A stretch of DNA of 64,000 bases from Tigriopus japonicus (taxonomy: Eukaryota; Arthropoda; Copepoda; Harpacticoida; Harpacticidae). The notes below the pieces were generated by a model that saw only the letters and a list, made by a program, of their open reading frames with translations, was not told the DNA's origin and ran no database searches. This document shows, piece after piece, positions 10,701-25,700 of this stretch (positions within the stretch are counted from its first letter, which is position 1; the number at the start of each line of letters is the position of its first letter). Where the stretch lies: contig CM021318.1 in NCBI GenBank assembly GCA_010645155.1, forward strand, positions 6,161,481 to 6,225,480, written 5' to 3'. The position numbers and the translations under genes were made by a program.

Positions 10701-13700
10701 GAGATGACATGAGATTGCTCATGGGCTCATCCGTGATCGTGGCCTTGCGATACACGGGGTTGTCGAAATTGATCGTCTGTAACGACTTGTACCAACATCG
10801 TCGATACAACGCAATGCCAACCTAAAAAACCGGACACTTTCAATCTCTACTAATCCCTACTCTTGTTTGGCCAAACTTACAATGGCAATGAGTACTAAGA
10901 CCCCAGCACTGGCTCCAATGGCAATGCCAGCCATGAAGCCTTCTGGGTGAGAAACAGAGCTCCTCGACGAGGATAGGGATTGGAGGCGATCCCGGGATCG
11001 AGCCCGTTCCGCGAATGAAGATGAATCGGGTTCGTCATTTTGATTATTGAGCATGACCGAGGCTGAAACCGAGGAAACCGAGTGTTACTAACCAATCCAA
11101 AGGGGTTTGGAAGTTTCAACCATGCCTTCACAACGAGAGATTAAGCAGGCTTTGAAAGGAAAAAGAGGCCTCCAAAAAGAAGCGCTGAGAGACCACAAAT
11201 CAAGTGGCCTGGTGCGGAACTCACCATTGCTGAACTGGTACTTGGTTTCCTCAAAAAAACTTGACCAGATCGGAGCCACCATTGGGAAGTTGGTGCTGCT
11301 GTTGGTGCTGCTGTTGTTGCTGTTGTGGCTGTCGTCATCGTCATTGGAAACGCTCGGCAAAGCTGTGGTGTTCCATTCCAAGCTTTGTTGAGGCTGAGTG
11401 TGATTGATGGCATTCACATGGAATAATTCCATCCCTGAATCATGATCTGGCTCCGAATAAAAAGCTGGAGAACATAAAGGAAAACAACTCATGCACACTA
11501 GGAACTAGGAGAACCAAAATCAACCATTCATCTATCAGTACGCTTGAGAAGTCCATGCAAAACATCATTGGAACTTACATCTTATGTTGGCGTTCATTGA
11601 ACACAAGAAACACTGAATTTCTCTGGACAAGGAAGCTAGTGATTTGAGCTATAATTTCTAGAGGTAAATCTATGGCATTTTCCTGTATTTGAAACGTGCC
11701 TTAAGTCAATAACATGACAAATTTTAAGTTATTACTCAATAGAGTATGAAAGAACGGAGTGATACTCTCTCAAAGTTATCCTTCATTCATGTACTGCTCT
11801 CTTTAGTAAATATCTTTTGGGCGGCATTACTTTTTTCTTCGGCATTCGATTGCACTGCAAATTGAAAAACGAAGTCTCGCAAACAAAAAGAAGGTCTCAG
11901 TTTCAAAAGGTCGCCAATGATTTGTTTCGATTGGAGATCATGATTCTTCTTGCTAGCCTCGTCATCCAGAGAATTCAGCGGTTCTTGATACAAAATCAAC
12001 CGCCGTTGATCTACATATTTAGTGATGACTTTGAAAGAAAACAACACCCAGAAATGCCCAATACTTACGGTCGACTTCACAATTAAGATTGTCCTGTCCC
12101 AGTTTCATGCCAAGGGGACAGAAGCAAGTGGTTTTGGCTGATCTCTTCGTAAGCTGAGGGGCTGGCAAGCAAATGTGGGAACAACGTCCATTCAGCGGAA
12201 GACAATGGTTTGTGGTATCAGGTTGGCGGTAAGGATGGTACACGTGGACCACCATTGGGATTTGTTTCTGTAAGGGCCAAAAATAGCACTATCATAAAGC
12301 TGAATCGGGAGCGCCTTGTTTCAGCACGTCAATACCATATTCATGGCTGTGACAGGCACCACGTCACTGCCATTGAATTTGTTGGCCTTGAAAATGGCGT
12401 TCTTGTCCCAATCTGTCCAATACATCCAATCCTCGAACAATGAGATACTGAAGGGGTGCTTCAATTGGTCGGGAGAATAGAAGACCACTCTGCAACGAGA
12501 ACCATTCAACAGTCAAGGACGGACTCACGCTCTGAAGGCCCTCTAACAAAGGGCCTTCCTTACTAACCTCGAATGGGCTCCGTCCAAATCGGCCGATCCG
12601 ACCAAGTTAAGCTTGGCATCAATCCAGTAAACGCGCTCGAGGACCAAGTCTAAAGTGATGCCATTTGGCCATCGAACACTTTCTGACACAATCACGGTCC
12701 GATGGGATCCATCCATGCCTGATCGTTCGATTCTGGGCTTTTCGCCCCAATCTGACCAAAATAACCATCTGAAAGGGAGACAACCGCAATCAAGGAATGA
12801 ACAGCAACATGGATATGATTGATGTCTCTATCCGATTGATTTCTACCTGAGTGCTCATCAACAATTCAAAAGGCTATCGTGTAAAGGTGGTTCCAATTTA
12901 GAGCATTTGATAGGGCTTTTGGCATGCTTTTTCATTGTGTAGATTTTATTAGGTCTTCCGCTCGAGTAAAATAATGTTCATCGCTCTTAACTTGAAGCTT
13001 TGGAGTGGGTATTGCAAATGTAATATCCAGAAAAACTGGTTACAAGGAATGATCACTTATCGTATGTTGGCCAAATATTTAAATCTACTAGCTTGAGTAT
13101 GTTTCGTTTTGAGCTGGAGTCCGCATTTCAATGTTGTTACTTTTAAAACACATTTTGAAGCCGCTATGGAATAAACACGTTTTGTGATACCAACATTCTA
13201 AACTGAAGAACCGTAGCGAGCATCGTTTGTCATCTTGTGCCTGTTTTCTACCAAAGTTGTCACATCATCATCAAAACTTTGCCTACATCTTGTTTTCATA
13301 AAACAGGCCCATTTCAAAAGTAAGACAAGCCAGGCAGCCATTCAAGGCATCTTCCTAATGAAAATAAAAAAGCCACTCCAATTTCCAAAGTTCGTCCTTG
13401 AAGCCATGTTTCCTAACATTGTTATACCGTAGCTATCTTTTGAAGTCCCTTAATTGGATATCAGGGAGCTTTGATGGAAATGAAGCTCGACTCACTCACC
13501 CTTTCTCAGGATAGACTGCAATAGATCTGGGTTCCTCGAGATCGTCTTTGATCACTCGAGCCAAGAGCTTGCCATCAAAGTCGGACATCATGATAGAGTT
13601 GGTTCCAGTGTCCGACCAGAACAGATGTGAGTACACCCAATCACAGGCTAAGCCATCGGCAGTCACAATGTTGTGATCAATCACCACTTCTTGCTTGGAG

Positions 13701-16700
13701 CCTTCGTCAATTGGGGCCCTAGAAATGGAGATACCGTTCCATGATGTTAGTTAGATATGTTTATGGAGAGAAGGGCGATGTAAGACGTGTTTCGAAAGCT
13801 AAACACATCACTGAGAGTCTTGGTTCTTCAAGTGGAAGGCCTTCATTAATGAGTCTGGTGTTCGTTGGGATAGTAAAGTTTCATTAAGAAACAAAGGGTC
13901 TACTGCAAATGCACCAGCCACTCAATAGAGAGTACTTACAATAGTGCCCTTTTTGTGGTTTTCGGGGCAGAGATGGGCAAGAAAAGGTTAATTTCATGCT
14001 TCCATACACTTGATCCAATGATAAATCGAATTTTGATTAATTTTGGTTAGATTAGAGATACGCTTATATGTTATGATACGACAAACTATTCAAGTACAAA
14101 TGCTTACATGAAATAACGAACAATTAATTACTTTAACTACTTTTTTGGCCTACTAGAAATAGAAAAAAATGACGAAAAAATGCTGGCATTTTTAAAACCA
14201 GACAAATAGTCTTGGATTACAAAATGTTACTATGGCGTCAATAACAATTACATTGCGGCCTTAAAAGCAGAAGAAGTTCTGTGGTTCAAGTCCAGAAGGA
14301 AAAAAAAATATTTTCCTTTTTCTGCTACTTGGGAGAGTGAAATCTCCACCCCTAGTGTTGCCACACTTTACTTGTTTTCCAGATATGAATGCCATTTTTG
14401 TCAGATCTTTTCTGATTCAAAAAAATCAAAAACATTTTCACCAAATAATTCAAAATGACCGAATATGCCATGTACATGAAAATGCATTAGTTTTTAGTTG
14501 AAAGAGCCTAATAATTAAATCAACAATCGCCTTAGAGGGTTATGTACCCTGGAAAAAACATTACCAATTCATTTGGCAAGTGCACAAAAAATAATTTATT
14601 TATCTTATCATTCAAAGATCATCAGATGAATAATCTTACTTTTGTGCTAAACATGCCCACCTATGGTTGAAAGTTAGTTTTGTTGCACATCCGACTCCCC
14701 ATATCAAAACAGAGCCAGTCCAAAGCATCTCAATGCCCTCATTCTTCTTCCCTCCCAAAATAGAAGAGCCAATATATGACGGCATTGTCCCCCGAACTCA
14801 CAACTTACTTGTAGATTTTTTGTGTCATCACATCCGACCAGAAAATCATCCCCGTCTTGAACACATAATCCACCGCGCAAGAGGATCGGGTCTCATTCAC
14901 AATGCTGGACATGGCTCCGCCACGGTCCAACGAGATCTTCCGGATATCCGATTTGTGAGCAAAGAGCAATGAAGGATGACCCTCGGCAGCTCGACATCGA
15001 GTCTTGTCCATGGGATCCCTCAGATAGCCTTTGAGGCACTGACATTTGAAGTCCCCAGGGCGGTTAATGCATCGCTGGGAACAAGTTCCCGGTGTTAAGC
15101 ACTCGTTCACATCTGGAACCGAGGGAAAAGAAGAGGTTCATAACTTGGCCCCAAAAAAAGATGAGTGCCCTATTTCCACATCATCACTTTAATATGACTA
15201 AAATTAAGTTCAGAAAGATGTTTATAGCGATGATTCAGTTGACGAGCATTAAGACAAGCCTTGCATCATGTTTGATACGATGCCAACTTTGTTTCTTTGG
15301 GCAAAATCTTCACTACGTCGAATTTTAACCAAATGCACAAAGTTGCCAACTTTGTGGAATGAGAAAAGTTTTGATACGAATATGAATGTGATAGATCTAG
15401 GGGACAAAAACCTTTCCTTTGAGCATTACACATTTTTGTCGGTTTTAGAGTTTTAGAGCTTCTCATTGTATTGGAACGCATTTCCCATCGATCTGGAACA
15501 TTGATTGCCCTTTCTAAATAGGATGTGAATGTGCATCCAAATTTCAAAAGGCTTAATCTAAGAACCACTTTTGCTGAGTTTGATTTTTTGTATCAAGTTT
15601 TTACTGACATATTAAAGAAAGCTTAAATATAAAAAAGTACCGTTGAATTTTAAATCTCCTTCAAAAGGACTTTGTTGAGAACACAATTTCCTAATTTTTA
15701 CTGACTTGCCACAAATCTACCAAGCTAAGTTTATTAGCTCCTAGTTGCGATGAATGCTGATATAATTTGACTCTTTAAACAATTTCCTTCCAAATGATAA
15801 CAACATGTTATTTTTGTTGAATGGCTTTACAAAGCTATCTTAAGAATCTTTTTGCTCTCAAGAAGTAAAATGATCCCGTCAAAAGCTGTCTTTATCTGAT
15901 CAGCTTAATTAAGTATCTCAAGGTTGTGGACCATTGCCTCTCGATCAATAAAAGCACTTATGTACTCAACGTCTATCACATGACAATCAGGATCAAGAAT
16001 TCTCCCTGTTGAAATGCTTGGATGATCTCGGTACATTAGCATTCTCATAGGGGATATCTTATGAAAAAAGGTTGCTACTATAAGCTGTGAAATATTGCCT
16101 ACTCTCAAGAAAAGTGCCGATTTTGGTTCATTATATTCTGTTTATAGGCCTCATGTTAATGCACTTAATTCAAAAGCGAGAGTATGGCAAAATCAAGTCA
16201 GATTAACCGGCCTCGAGTATATACTCGTGACAAAACCTGTGTTTGAAACGCAGCAGCTGGGGAGAGTATATACTCGACGAATGCTAATTCGACTTGATTT
16301 TGCCATTCTCTCGCTTTTGAATTAAGTGCATTAACATGCGGCCTATATCTTCTGATAGCTTCTAATAGCACAGCCTGAACAAATTTAGCTCCTTAGAGCT
16401 AACTTTTAGAGCCAGATCTTTAAAACCATGAGTGATATTGGCATCATTAGGTCTACCTTGCTTTAAGCATATCCTCGGTGACAGTTCGACTCTCTTAGCT
16501 ACCAAATTGGTCCCTAAAATTGGCTATTTAGGCTACTTGAATTTTCAAGAGTTGGTCAGGATGGTCATGGTTAGCAATGCCTAGAACCACTGAATTTTTT
16601 AAATGAAATACATAGTTTGCGATAACACTTATGATTTCCAATATGAAAAAATGACTGTTTTTCTGTGTTGTGTTCGTTTCAGCTCAATCACATACTAGAG

Positions 16701-19700
16701 TTTAAAGGCCACAGTTTACATTTACTTCAGGTAAACCAATACTCGAGGATCTCAGTTTCGCAAGAGTGGCTGGTTTATTCATTTTTTGACAAAACACATT
16801 TTTATAACAAAAACTAGCTCCCTCTCTTTTTGTAGGATTATTCAGTGAGATTTGAGCTTCCGATATTTGATTGGGTTGAAAATTGAAATGTGTAGTCCGA
16901 CTTAAATTAGCAAGGTCACACTTGTAGAATAATTTCATTGATTTCTTCCCACTGGAAATCAAAATAATAGGCTCCAGGCTTGTCATTAACCACAGTTAAC
17001 AAAAATGCTAACCATTCCCAAATCAATGACTTTTTTGTAGTGTCCTTTTGAAGGTGTAATGACTTGTTTCAATTAATGTATTTTTATGTTCAACCATTTG
17101 ATTGTACAGTAAAGGTCCAGTGATATTATATGCCTGTATTAAGAGCATTCCTAAAATTTTGTGTGCGTTGGTCCAATTTGACAATTTAAAAGCGGCCTTT
17201 TGCAACGACAACTTCAATTGGCGCTTAAACTTCTGGTTCAATTTACATTTTTATCCGTCTTTCTTCCCATTCTAGCCTTATCGGAATGACATTTCGAAAA
17301 CAAGATAAGCCAGAATAAAGTCAAAAGTGGAAAAGAAGAGCCTTTTCACGAATTCAGGGGAACGCAAGGCCTTCTTATGATGTTGGTCAGGAAGGTGCAA
17401 AGTAACCTATCTGGTTGAAACTATTAAAACGAGTTGGAATAGAGGTTTTTCTTTGAGGGTATTTACAGTTCCTAGAGGAAAGTTTTTTCCCCAGTCTTTT
17501 CTACCAAATGCACTTTTGATGTGAAGAGATGCAAACCAAGCTTACAGATGAAGAAAAAAGACCAGATGAGGGCTCTGTTGGCAAAAAAGCCTTTCAAGGG
17601 GGAATAAATCCAATTTGATGGATTTCCTTTGTTGTGGCAGCCCGCTTTTTTAGTGGCTTTCCGTCTTCAAAGGTCCTGTGATGAAAACGTCAGGACCACC
17701 AACTTATTTACTAACAAAAGCTCGTCAGTATGTGAATAAGAAGTACAAAAGGACGCCAATTTTCACCTCAAGCTTTGATCAAAGTATAGTAATTCAATGG
17801 CAAAGTGAGCAGAGGTAGGTCCAAATTTGTTGTCAAGCGGCTTTTAACAAATGGCATGCTTGATTGACGTCTGGACAAAGTTTGTTTATACAGAGGGGCA
17901 AGTTGTTAGGAAGCTCAATTGGGTTTTCTAAGGAGGTAATGTGGAGCACTTTTCCGGGTTAATTCGCCCTAGAGTCCTTAAATAGTATAATCAGATGCAC
18001 CTAAAAAATTGGATGATTTCCTTTTATAGTTATTATATCATCTTGTAAACAATATGTTTCCTCTGAAGAACTTTTTGTAACACTGATTCTCTTTAGGGCA
18101 GGGGTCGGTAACCGATGGACCAGGGCCCATATGTGGGCCTGGTGTGCCGGTGCGATTTTTGATGGGCCCAAGAGCCATGGGAAAATTTCAAAATAGTGGG
18201 CCCGAGAGCCGTCCATTTTAGTGTACTTGTGGGCCCAAAGCGCTATGATTGTTCAATTGTGGGCCCCTAAACCCACTAAATTCTGTTTTGTGGGCCCCTG
18301 AGCAAACTAGTCAAACTTGGTGGGCCATAACTTCAAAGAGGTTGCCAACCCCTGCTTTAGGGGCTTGAGCCGGCTAGTAGAAGAAAAACAGGAATACCAA
18401 AAAAACATGAATCAAATTTTCAAAATTTGTTTTCAAAAATTGTTTCCAAAAATTGTTTGAAAAAAACTAAGATTGAAAAACAAGAATACCAATACAAAAA
18501 CCCATGTTGAAATATAAACTCACATTTACGGTTGAATGAAGGCATGAAGCATGACATAATTCAAAATCCAAAACTTCCTTTGTCGTCACATTCTGTTTTC
18601 AGGTCAATTTTTTAAATTTCAAATTACATTGGGGCCAAATACTTAAATAAACCACACGCTGTCTGGCTAACTGATCTCTTGCAATTTCGAAGGCCTCTTC
18701 CAGGGTGGAGTCTTCTTCGATCTGAGACCAATTTCCGTATCTATCCATAAACCAAAATGAATAAGCCCTACAATGTCTTCATAGTGTCTCAAAATCCAGG
18801 CAGAAATTTTTACACGATTGGCATTTTCTCCTCGTGCCAAATTTATTTGGAGACCTCAATTATTGTCTTTGTACTAATAATGTTGTGCCTCCGGCGTGGC
18901 ATGTCACTAATTTCAAAACGTGGTGTAGTCAAAAATCTAAAACTGAACTAAGAAGGTAAATGCTAAAAAACACACAACACCATCACATATCAGCTGACAC
19001 AATCAGCTGACACAATCAGCTGATTGAAAGTTTTTATTTCGGCCAGCAGCTGCATCAAATTTATTTTTAAGTGGTGGGTCAGCCCATCTATTTTTTCGGT
19101 AAGGAGGAGAAGAATTAACAAAGACAAATGCCCCAAGCAATGTCAGTAATGTCAACCGTGAATATAATTCAATGTCAAGTCCCTCAAAATAATAGGAGAT
19201 TAGTCTTTTCACTACCTGATAAACCCCACAACTAAATTCTACTTGCAAATACTTTCGAAGTTCAAGACTGAACTGAGTTTACTTTTTCTTCTTTGCAATA
19301 TCTGCACTGAAGATTGCAAGTTTGTTAGACCTGAAGTACTAAAGTACCGTACAACTTTCTCAACTTTCACCGAGAAGCCATTTGCATTCCATCCTTCTTT
19401 TGACCATCACAACACTTGAATTCAAGAGCCAAATTCCTCTCCTTTCATCTTTTGTTTCCAGTCTTAGTTCACATATTCTATGGGAGTACAATGAAACATT
19501 AATGGTCCACCCCTTGATCCCCGTCGCATCCGAAGCCTCAGAAAGCCAATAATGGAGACCCAGACTGTGTGTCAGTCTTTGGAATTTGGAACACTGGAGA
19601 TTTTGTCGGTCCTGGTCCAAGAAGTGCTTTTCAAATGAGAGTCGATTCAACCTAGCGTGAAAGTGGAAGTGTATGTGTGCTCTGTCTGGCCGATTCGGGA

Positions 19701-22700
19701 GCCAAAGAAAGGGAAAAGAAACCACTTGGAACAATGGACCACTGAAGGTCGTTGATGAGCTCAAATGACATGCCATATGGGCAATCAGTGTTCTCCTTCA
19801 TATCCTCTCAAGAATGCTTATTGTTCTGAGCCGTTCGCTTTGGAAGAATGCGTGTTCCTTGAGCTTGACTTAAAACGCCTTCGTGCTTTGCCAAGCCGTG
19901 GTTTACCCAGATTGGAATGCACTTAAATTAATCCTTACCAGAGGTCTCAGTTCCAAGACTACATTCCATACATACACGAGTCTCATAAAAATGTCCCAGT
20001 TTTCGATTAAATCACATGGGAAAGTAAACCAAACATAGCCTATTTCGGCTTGTTTCAGTAGACAAATATTCCGGATTTTCCTACTCCTTGGACTGCAGTA
20101 TATGTCAATATTGATTCGAGAGGTTTTGCTGAAGGCCAATGCGTTACCATAGCTGAGTCTTTTATTTTGGAATAAGGTTCATTTAATGACCTAATCCTTT
20201 CTTCAATTCCTACTATTCGACATCCTTTTGACAAACGATTGGTAAGAAACGAAAAATCTACATTCCCTACCTAAGCAACAACTACCTGGCTTTATCTATA
20301 GCGGACTTTGTTGCCCAAAAGATCTGTGGAAACGGATGAAATAATGGCCGAGCATTAACTAGGGCTGCTTCATAGAAAGTTCGATACAGACGGGAAATAA
20401 CTATCGAAGGTCATTTCCTGGTCAATTTACCTCCCATAAGAGAAATCTCAAGCCATGTTGTCCTTCTCGATCACCCGGATTTCTCCTGGTATGAGCTCCA
20501 CTCAGATTTTAGGGCAGCTTTCAAAGCCATTCTCGAGAGCTTTCAATCTGAAAGCCCTCTTGAACTTGGGACTTACTACATAAATGGACGACCTCCCAGC
20601 TACACCGATTCATTTTCGTTGGGAAGGTATCAGTCTGTCACAACAGGAGCTTGAGCAAAAATTGTCCGTAGGGATTCAGAGAGAATCGAAAGCTTTTAGT
20701 GTGGCTTCATGGACCTAGATAATCCTCGTAAAATGTGGTTCCTAACCATCGTCAATCTAAAAACGTTTCCGTATCCTCTTAAAAGTCAGTGGGGTCCTTT
20801 GTCTTGGCCTTTTTTTCTTCAAGATCCCATCCATTCTACCATGAAACAGGACAGACAAGAAAAGAAGAAATCTCTTCCAGGATGATCTCAAAAATCTACA
20901 CACAACAGGATTTCGCGTAGAAAACGGACATTTTCTTAAACTGGCCTTTTTGACGTCTTTTTTGAAAGGAACTTACTTAGACATTGTTCACAATCAAAAA
21001 GTAAACTACAGCCAAAAACTTGGAGTGAATCTAGCTTACCTTGACAACTTCGGTCTCCTACGAGAACGTAGCCTTGTTTACATTCACAATGGTGACCGAT
21101 AGGCATGTCTACGCACTTGTGGTCACACCCTCCGTTCTTGACCAAACATTCATTGACATGGCACGCCCCTTTGGGCTCGTCCTGCCATGCCCCACAATCG
21201 TTGTTCCCGTCGCACAATTTGTCCAATGGAACACACATTGTGCCATCGTTGGCACAATCAAACTCGACCGTTGAGTTGCATCCAAGGGCAGGATCGCCTG
21301 CAAGAAAGAGATTGCTTTTTTGATAAAAAAAACCCGGAGATCTGGAAGTGATGGTTTTTAGAAAATGAATGGTATGGCAGTAATCCGCAAGATTTTGGGG
21401 ATGGGTCCATTGTTCTCTTGGCGACTTAATGAACTTTGGTTTGGCTCTGTCTGAACATAACTCAAAGATTATCTAGCTTTTTACTCAGGGTTGCCAAAGT
21501 TATGCTTGGACATTTTATGGCCACATGCCTCATAAATTTTAGTCAATATTAAGATTTCGAGTAGAGGGAAAAAGAAAAAAAGCTTTTGAACTTGTAAGTA
21601 AACATCAAGATTCATAGTTTAACTTGAACACTTCAAGTTGACAACAGTTTAAACACTTAAATCACGTTCCCTCCAGTACAAAATGTCAACTTCCTCGGAA
21701 AGAATTGTCTACTTTTCTTTCCCCCTTTTTTGCTCTACGTTTCCATAAAAATGAGATAGCTCTTAAAGGCTGGAGCCCATTTCAAGTCATGATAAAGGAA
21801 ATGAGAATTCATGAATATTTTTGCATTTAGTGCACAATGCTGTGGCAAAAAATAGATGCCCATGGAAATGAGCACCAGCTTCCAAAATCTATTCTCAAGG
21901 GGATGCTAATTGGACATTGGAGAGGATGCAAACATTGGAACCTTCTGAATTCGGAGGCTGAATTTTGTTCTTCATGTTCCCATTAGACCCAATCAAATAT
22001 TGCTTCCAAGGCCCAGCAGACACCCACAAAGCTTGAGATTGAAAAAAGACCTTTCAGTCAGGAGGAAATTGGAACGAGAGTACTCTTGCCTGCCTGAGTT
22101 GAGAGCACATCCTCTCAATCCAAACTTTGGGCATGGCCTTGGCTGAGAATCAAGGATCGCTTTTATCGTTTTTGGAGCTCGTGAGAAGCCAAGCGAAAAA
22201 GAGTCATTTCCTTTCCGGAACAAATGGCAGAACACGGCAAGAATTCGGATTTTGTAAACTTTCAAGTGCTCTAAAGCCTCTAATAGCAAGTCAATCTCAT
22301 TCTCAGAATCTGATGGTATCACGTTAAACTTGGCCAAGAGTTTCACAAGGGAACTGGATTAAAAAGCAAAAAGAAGGGATACTTTAACAGAGACACGTGG
22401 TAGCAAGTGTGCCCGAAGTTGGGGCTTGGCAAGGCCGAAAAACTGGTCAGTTTTGGGCCACATTCCCCATTCCTCTGCAAAAATCAGACTTTCTTTTCAA
22501 TTGCCATGAACGAAAAAAAAACCCAAGAGGAGTTTTTCCTTGGCAAGTGCCACGATAGCAAAATGTTAAGGTGCTGAATTTTTGGACGGTTCCACATTTC
22601 TTTTGGAAACACAGACGCTCTTTCGATTATCTTTACGACATCGGTTACTATCTTATCCTGGTCGTAGAAATCCTCAAGGAATGGGGAGCAATATCGAAGA

Positions 22701-25700
22701 TGTCTCATAATTCCTGGTGAAGCTCTAACAGTTACCGTTCCCCTTGTTCCATTTCAGCCTCACGTCAAAGGCCATAATTATTCCCTTGAAGGTCCAACAT
22801 TATCCTACCTTATATCCTTTCCATATCTAGTTCCTGGATCTGTGGATACCCATAAAAGGATTTACATCAATCAAAACCTGCCAAAACGTTTGACAGACAA
22901 CATGTGAGGAACAGAAGTAAAAAGGATTGCAAAACACCCTTCCTTGAGCCTAGTATTCATAAACTCTTCCGATTCAGCATCTCAGTTTCCAAGACTTAAA
23001 AGCCCATCTCACCTTAATCCACCCACATGGAGATGAGGAAGCGAGAAACTCTCCCACTAGCAATTTTTCTCGCACTTTTCTCTCTCATCCTTTCCAAATG
23101 GATGAGAACTACATTAGCCATGACTACGAAGACGCATCCAGCGTTCAAGGGACTCTAATAATGGTTCTTGAAAAAAAAAACTTACGGCATTTCATCTCAT
23201 CGGATCCATCCTTGCATTCACTGACTCCAGAGCATTGAAGGTGACCTGGGATGCATTCGCCATTGTCACATTGGAACTGATCCGACCGACATTGCACTTT
23301 GGTTCCGCATTGCTCCACAGCCTCATCGGATCCATCGGGACAATCGGGGTCTCCATCGCACAACCAAGAGTGGTGAATGCAGTAGACCTTGTTCAGACAT
23401 TGAAACTCTGTGGTGGCGCAAGTCTTGAGCATAAGATTACCATTGAGAGTGGAATTGGTCTTATCTGACTTTTCTTTAGTTTGGCAGTCCTGATTTAGAA
23501 AGCACAAATTAGTCACCCTGAAAAAACACAACAAACAACTTTAAAAACACCTTTTCATCAGAAGCGTCTGGACAATCGACATCCCCATCGCAACGCCACT
23601 TTTTCGTCACACAGTACCCATCCCCACATGCAAAATCGTTAACCTGATCGCATTTATGTTCAGGACACGCCCTCTCGTCACTCCCATCCCCACAATCGTC
23701 CTCCCGATCGCAAATCCATTGCTTTTGAATACACTTGCCGTTGGAACAAGTAAATTCTTCCTCGGTGCAAGTTTGATCTGTGTAAATTGTGAGAAATGAG
23801 CGAGTCTTTTAAACTTAAATCTTTGTTGTATTTGCTTACTGCAAACTTCCTCATCGGATCCGTCTTCACAATCGTTGTGCTCATCGCAAAGCCATGCTAA
23901 AGGGATACATCGCCCACCTTTTGTGCCGCAACTCCATTCGTCTGGTCCGCAAGTTCGAGCGGCTAAATTGGGAAAGATGGAGTTTTAAAAGCGTGCATCG
24001 TACATTGAGAATTTATTGCCCAAACGTACCACATTTGTCTGGACTTTCATCGCTAGCGTCTTCGCAATCCGATTCTCCATCGCATTGCCATTTCTTGGGT
24101 ACACATTTCCCAGACGTACATTTGAACTCCGATTCGGAGCAAGTGACATTTTCTGCAATTAAACATTGGTTTTGATAAATTTTGAGTGCAATACGGGTTG
24201 GGAAAATGAACTTTTTTTTTATAAGCGCGTGCAAACTTAAACCAAATGAGACAATAAGTCCACTCACTAAGTTTTGGAGTCCGTTTTGCATAGGCTTGAA
24301 GAGAAGAGGAAACAATCTGTGAATGCTTGTCAATGGTAATATCAGTCTGAATGAAGTGGTCGGCTTTAATTGCCAACCGATGTAAACGCACTAACATTTC
24401 GGGAAGGAAAAAGTACCGACCATTCATTCAGGTTACATTAAAGACAGGGGTTAGCTTCGACGCTAGAAATATTTAGATTTTTCCTTTTTCTCTCCTTGAA
24501 TTTTTCAAGCACATTTTGATGACTGAATTCTGAATTGAGCGGCCTAGTTTTAGGAGAAAGTGGTTCGTGTGAAAGCTCACATACGATTAACTTATATGTC
24601 TAATTGATAATGCTTCTCTAAGGTAAAATTGACCTTTGAACTACTTCTTATTGAAGAAGCGAATTCTTTCTTTGTCACCATTTCCCTCTCAGTCGCCATA
24701 TTTTAAGAGCATAAGTAGTTTTCTAAAGCTCTGTTTTGTGATCATGGACAAAGTTAATGCTTGAATCGAGCCATTGTAAGGATAAAAATTAGACGCTATT
24801 TCAATAATACATACATCAAACATACATACAAAATACATACATTAATACGAACCGATACTTTTCTAAGAGGAGGCGAATTATGGTGTATTGCGGACGGTTG
24901 GGATCGGGTCCTAACCGACTGACACCTACTGTATATTGTCTTTTATTCCAAAATTTAGCTGTAGACCATTTTTTAATGTAAGTAATTACCATCATGTAAC
25001 TGTTGCAGTTCAACCTGGTTTTCAATGAGCTCTATCATTTTTGCGCCAACTACTACGTTGTTAATGCCGAGTTACGAAATGCGTTCGGTCACGAATTATC
25101 AAAAGTGCTCATGTTTTTAGAAACCTCCGACTAGTGTTACCATCAAGTTAACGCAACGGTATTCCACGCTATGATTGCAAAGGAATAACGAGATTGATGC
25201 CAGGCGTTTCAAGTACATCAAATTTTAGTACAATATTTAACTATGGCGAGGAAGGAGATTATACCTTCATAGAATACCCTTTTATCAGTTATGGTGCTCG
25301 CACTTAAGTTCACCGAACTAAACCTAATAATTATCAATTTAACGAACAGACGCTGGAGAATATGGACACACGAGTTTTTTTGAGATTATCAATGGTCCTG
25401 TGCGTAAAAAGGANNNNNNNNNNNNNNNNNNNNNNNNNNNNNNNNNNNNNNNNNNNNNNNNNNNNNNNNNNNNNNNNNNNNNNNNNNNNNNNNNNNNNNN
25501 CGAGTATTTTTGTTGCGATTATCAATGGTCCTGTGCGTACAAATGTTCTAAAAAAGGAGAGTGGAAGAGTTTCTCTGTACAAATGTTGGTTTTTGATCGT
25601 TCTATATGTATTTCATAAGCAAGCTCTAAATGATCACATCGATTGCATTCATAAACGCAGAGAAAAAAGATATTAGTATCAATATAATGGCTATAAGAAA

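Larger units (their letters stand above)
15113..21039 (-). other. LpR intron between EGF1 and EGF2 exons
   Basis: A 5.9 kb intron without a recognised gene. It carries two MITEs (16,145-16,345 and 18,099-18,354) and a short CAGCTG repeat near 19 kb. A 138-aa frame at 19,360-19,776 on the minus strand shows no family motif and is not supported as a gene. Confidence 0.6.

Noticed and set aside
19360..19776. 138-aa minus-strand frame in an LpR intron
   Set aside because: No motif, splice context or coding-like periodicity could be recognised.
21993..22346. 117-aa minus-strand frame beginning [19 protein letters not shown]
   Set aside because: Its first 25 residues loosely resemble a stretch of the multi-Cys gene (LLAKLNMVPPDGIED), but the rest does not. 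Too short to claim a fragment.
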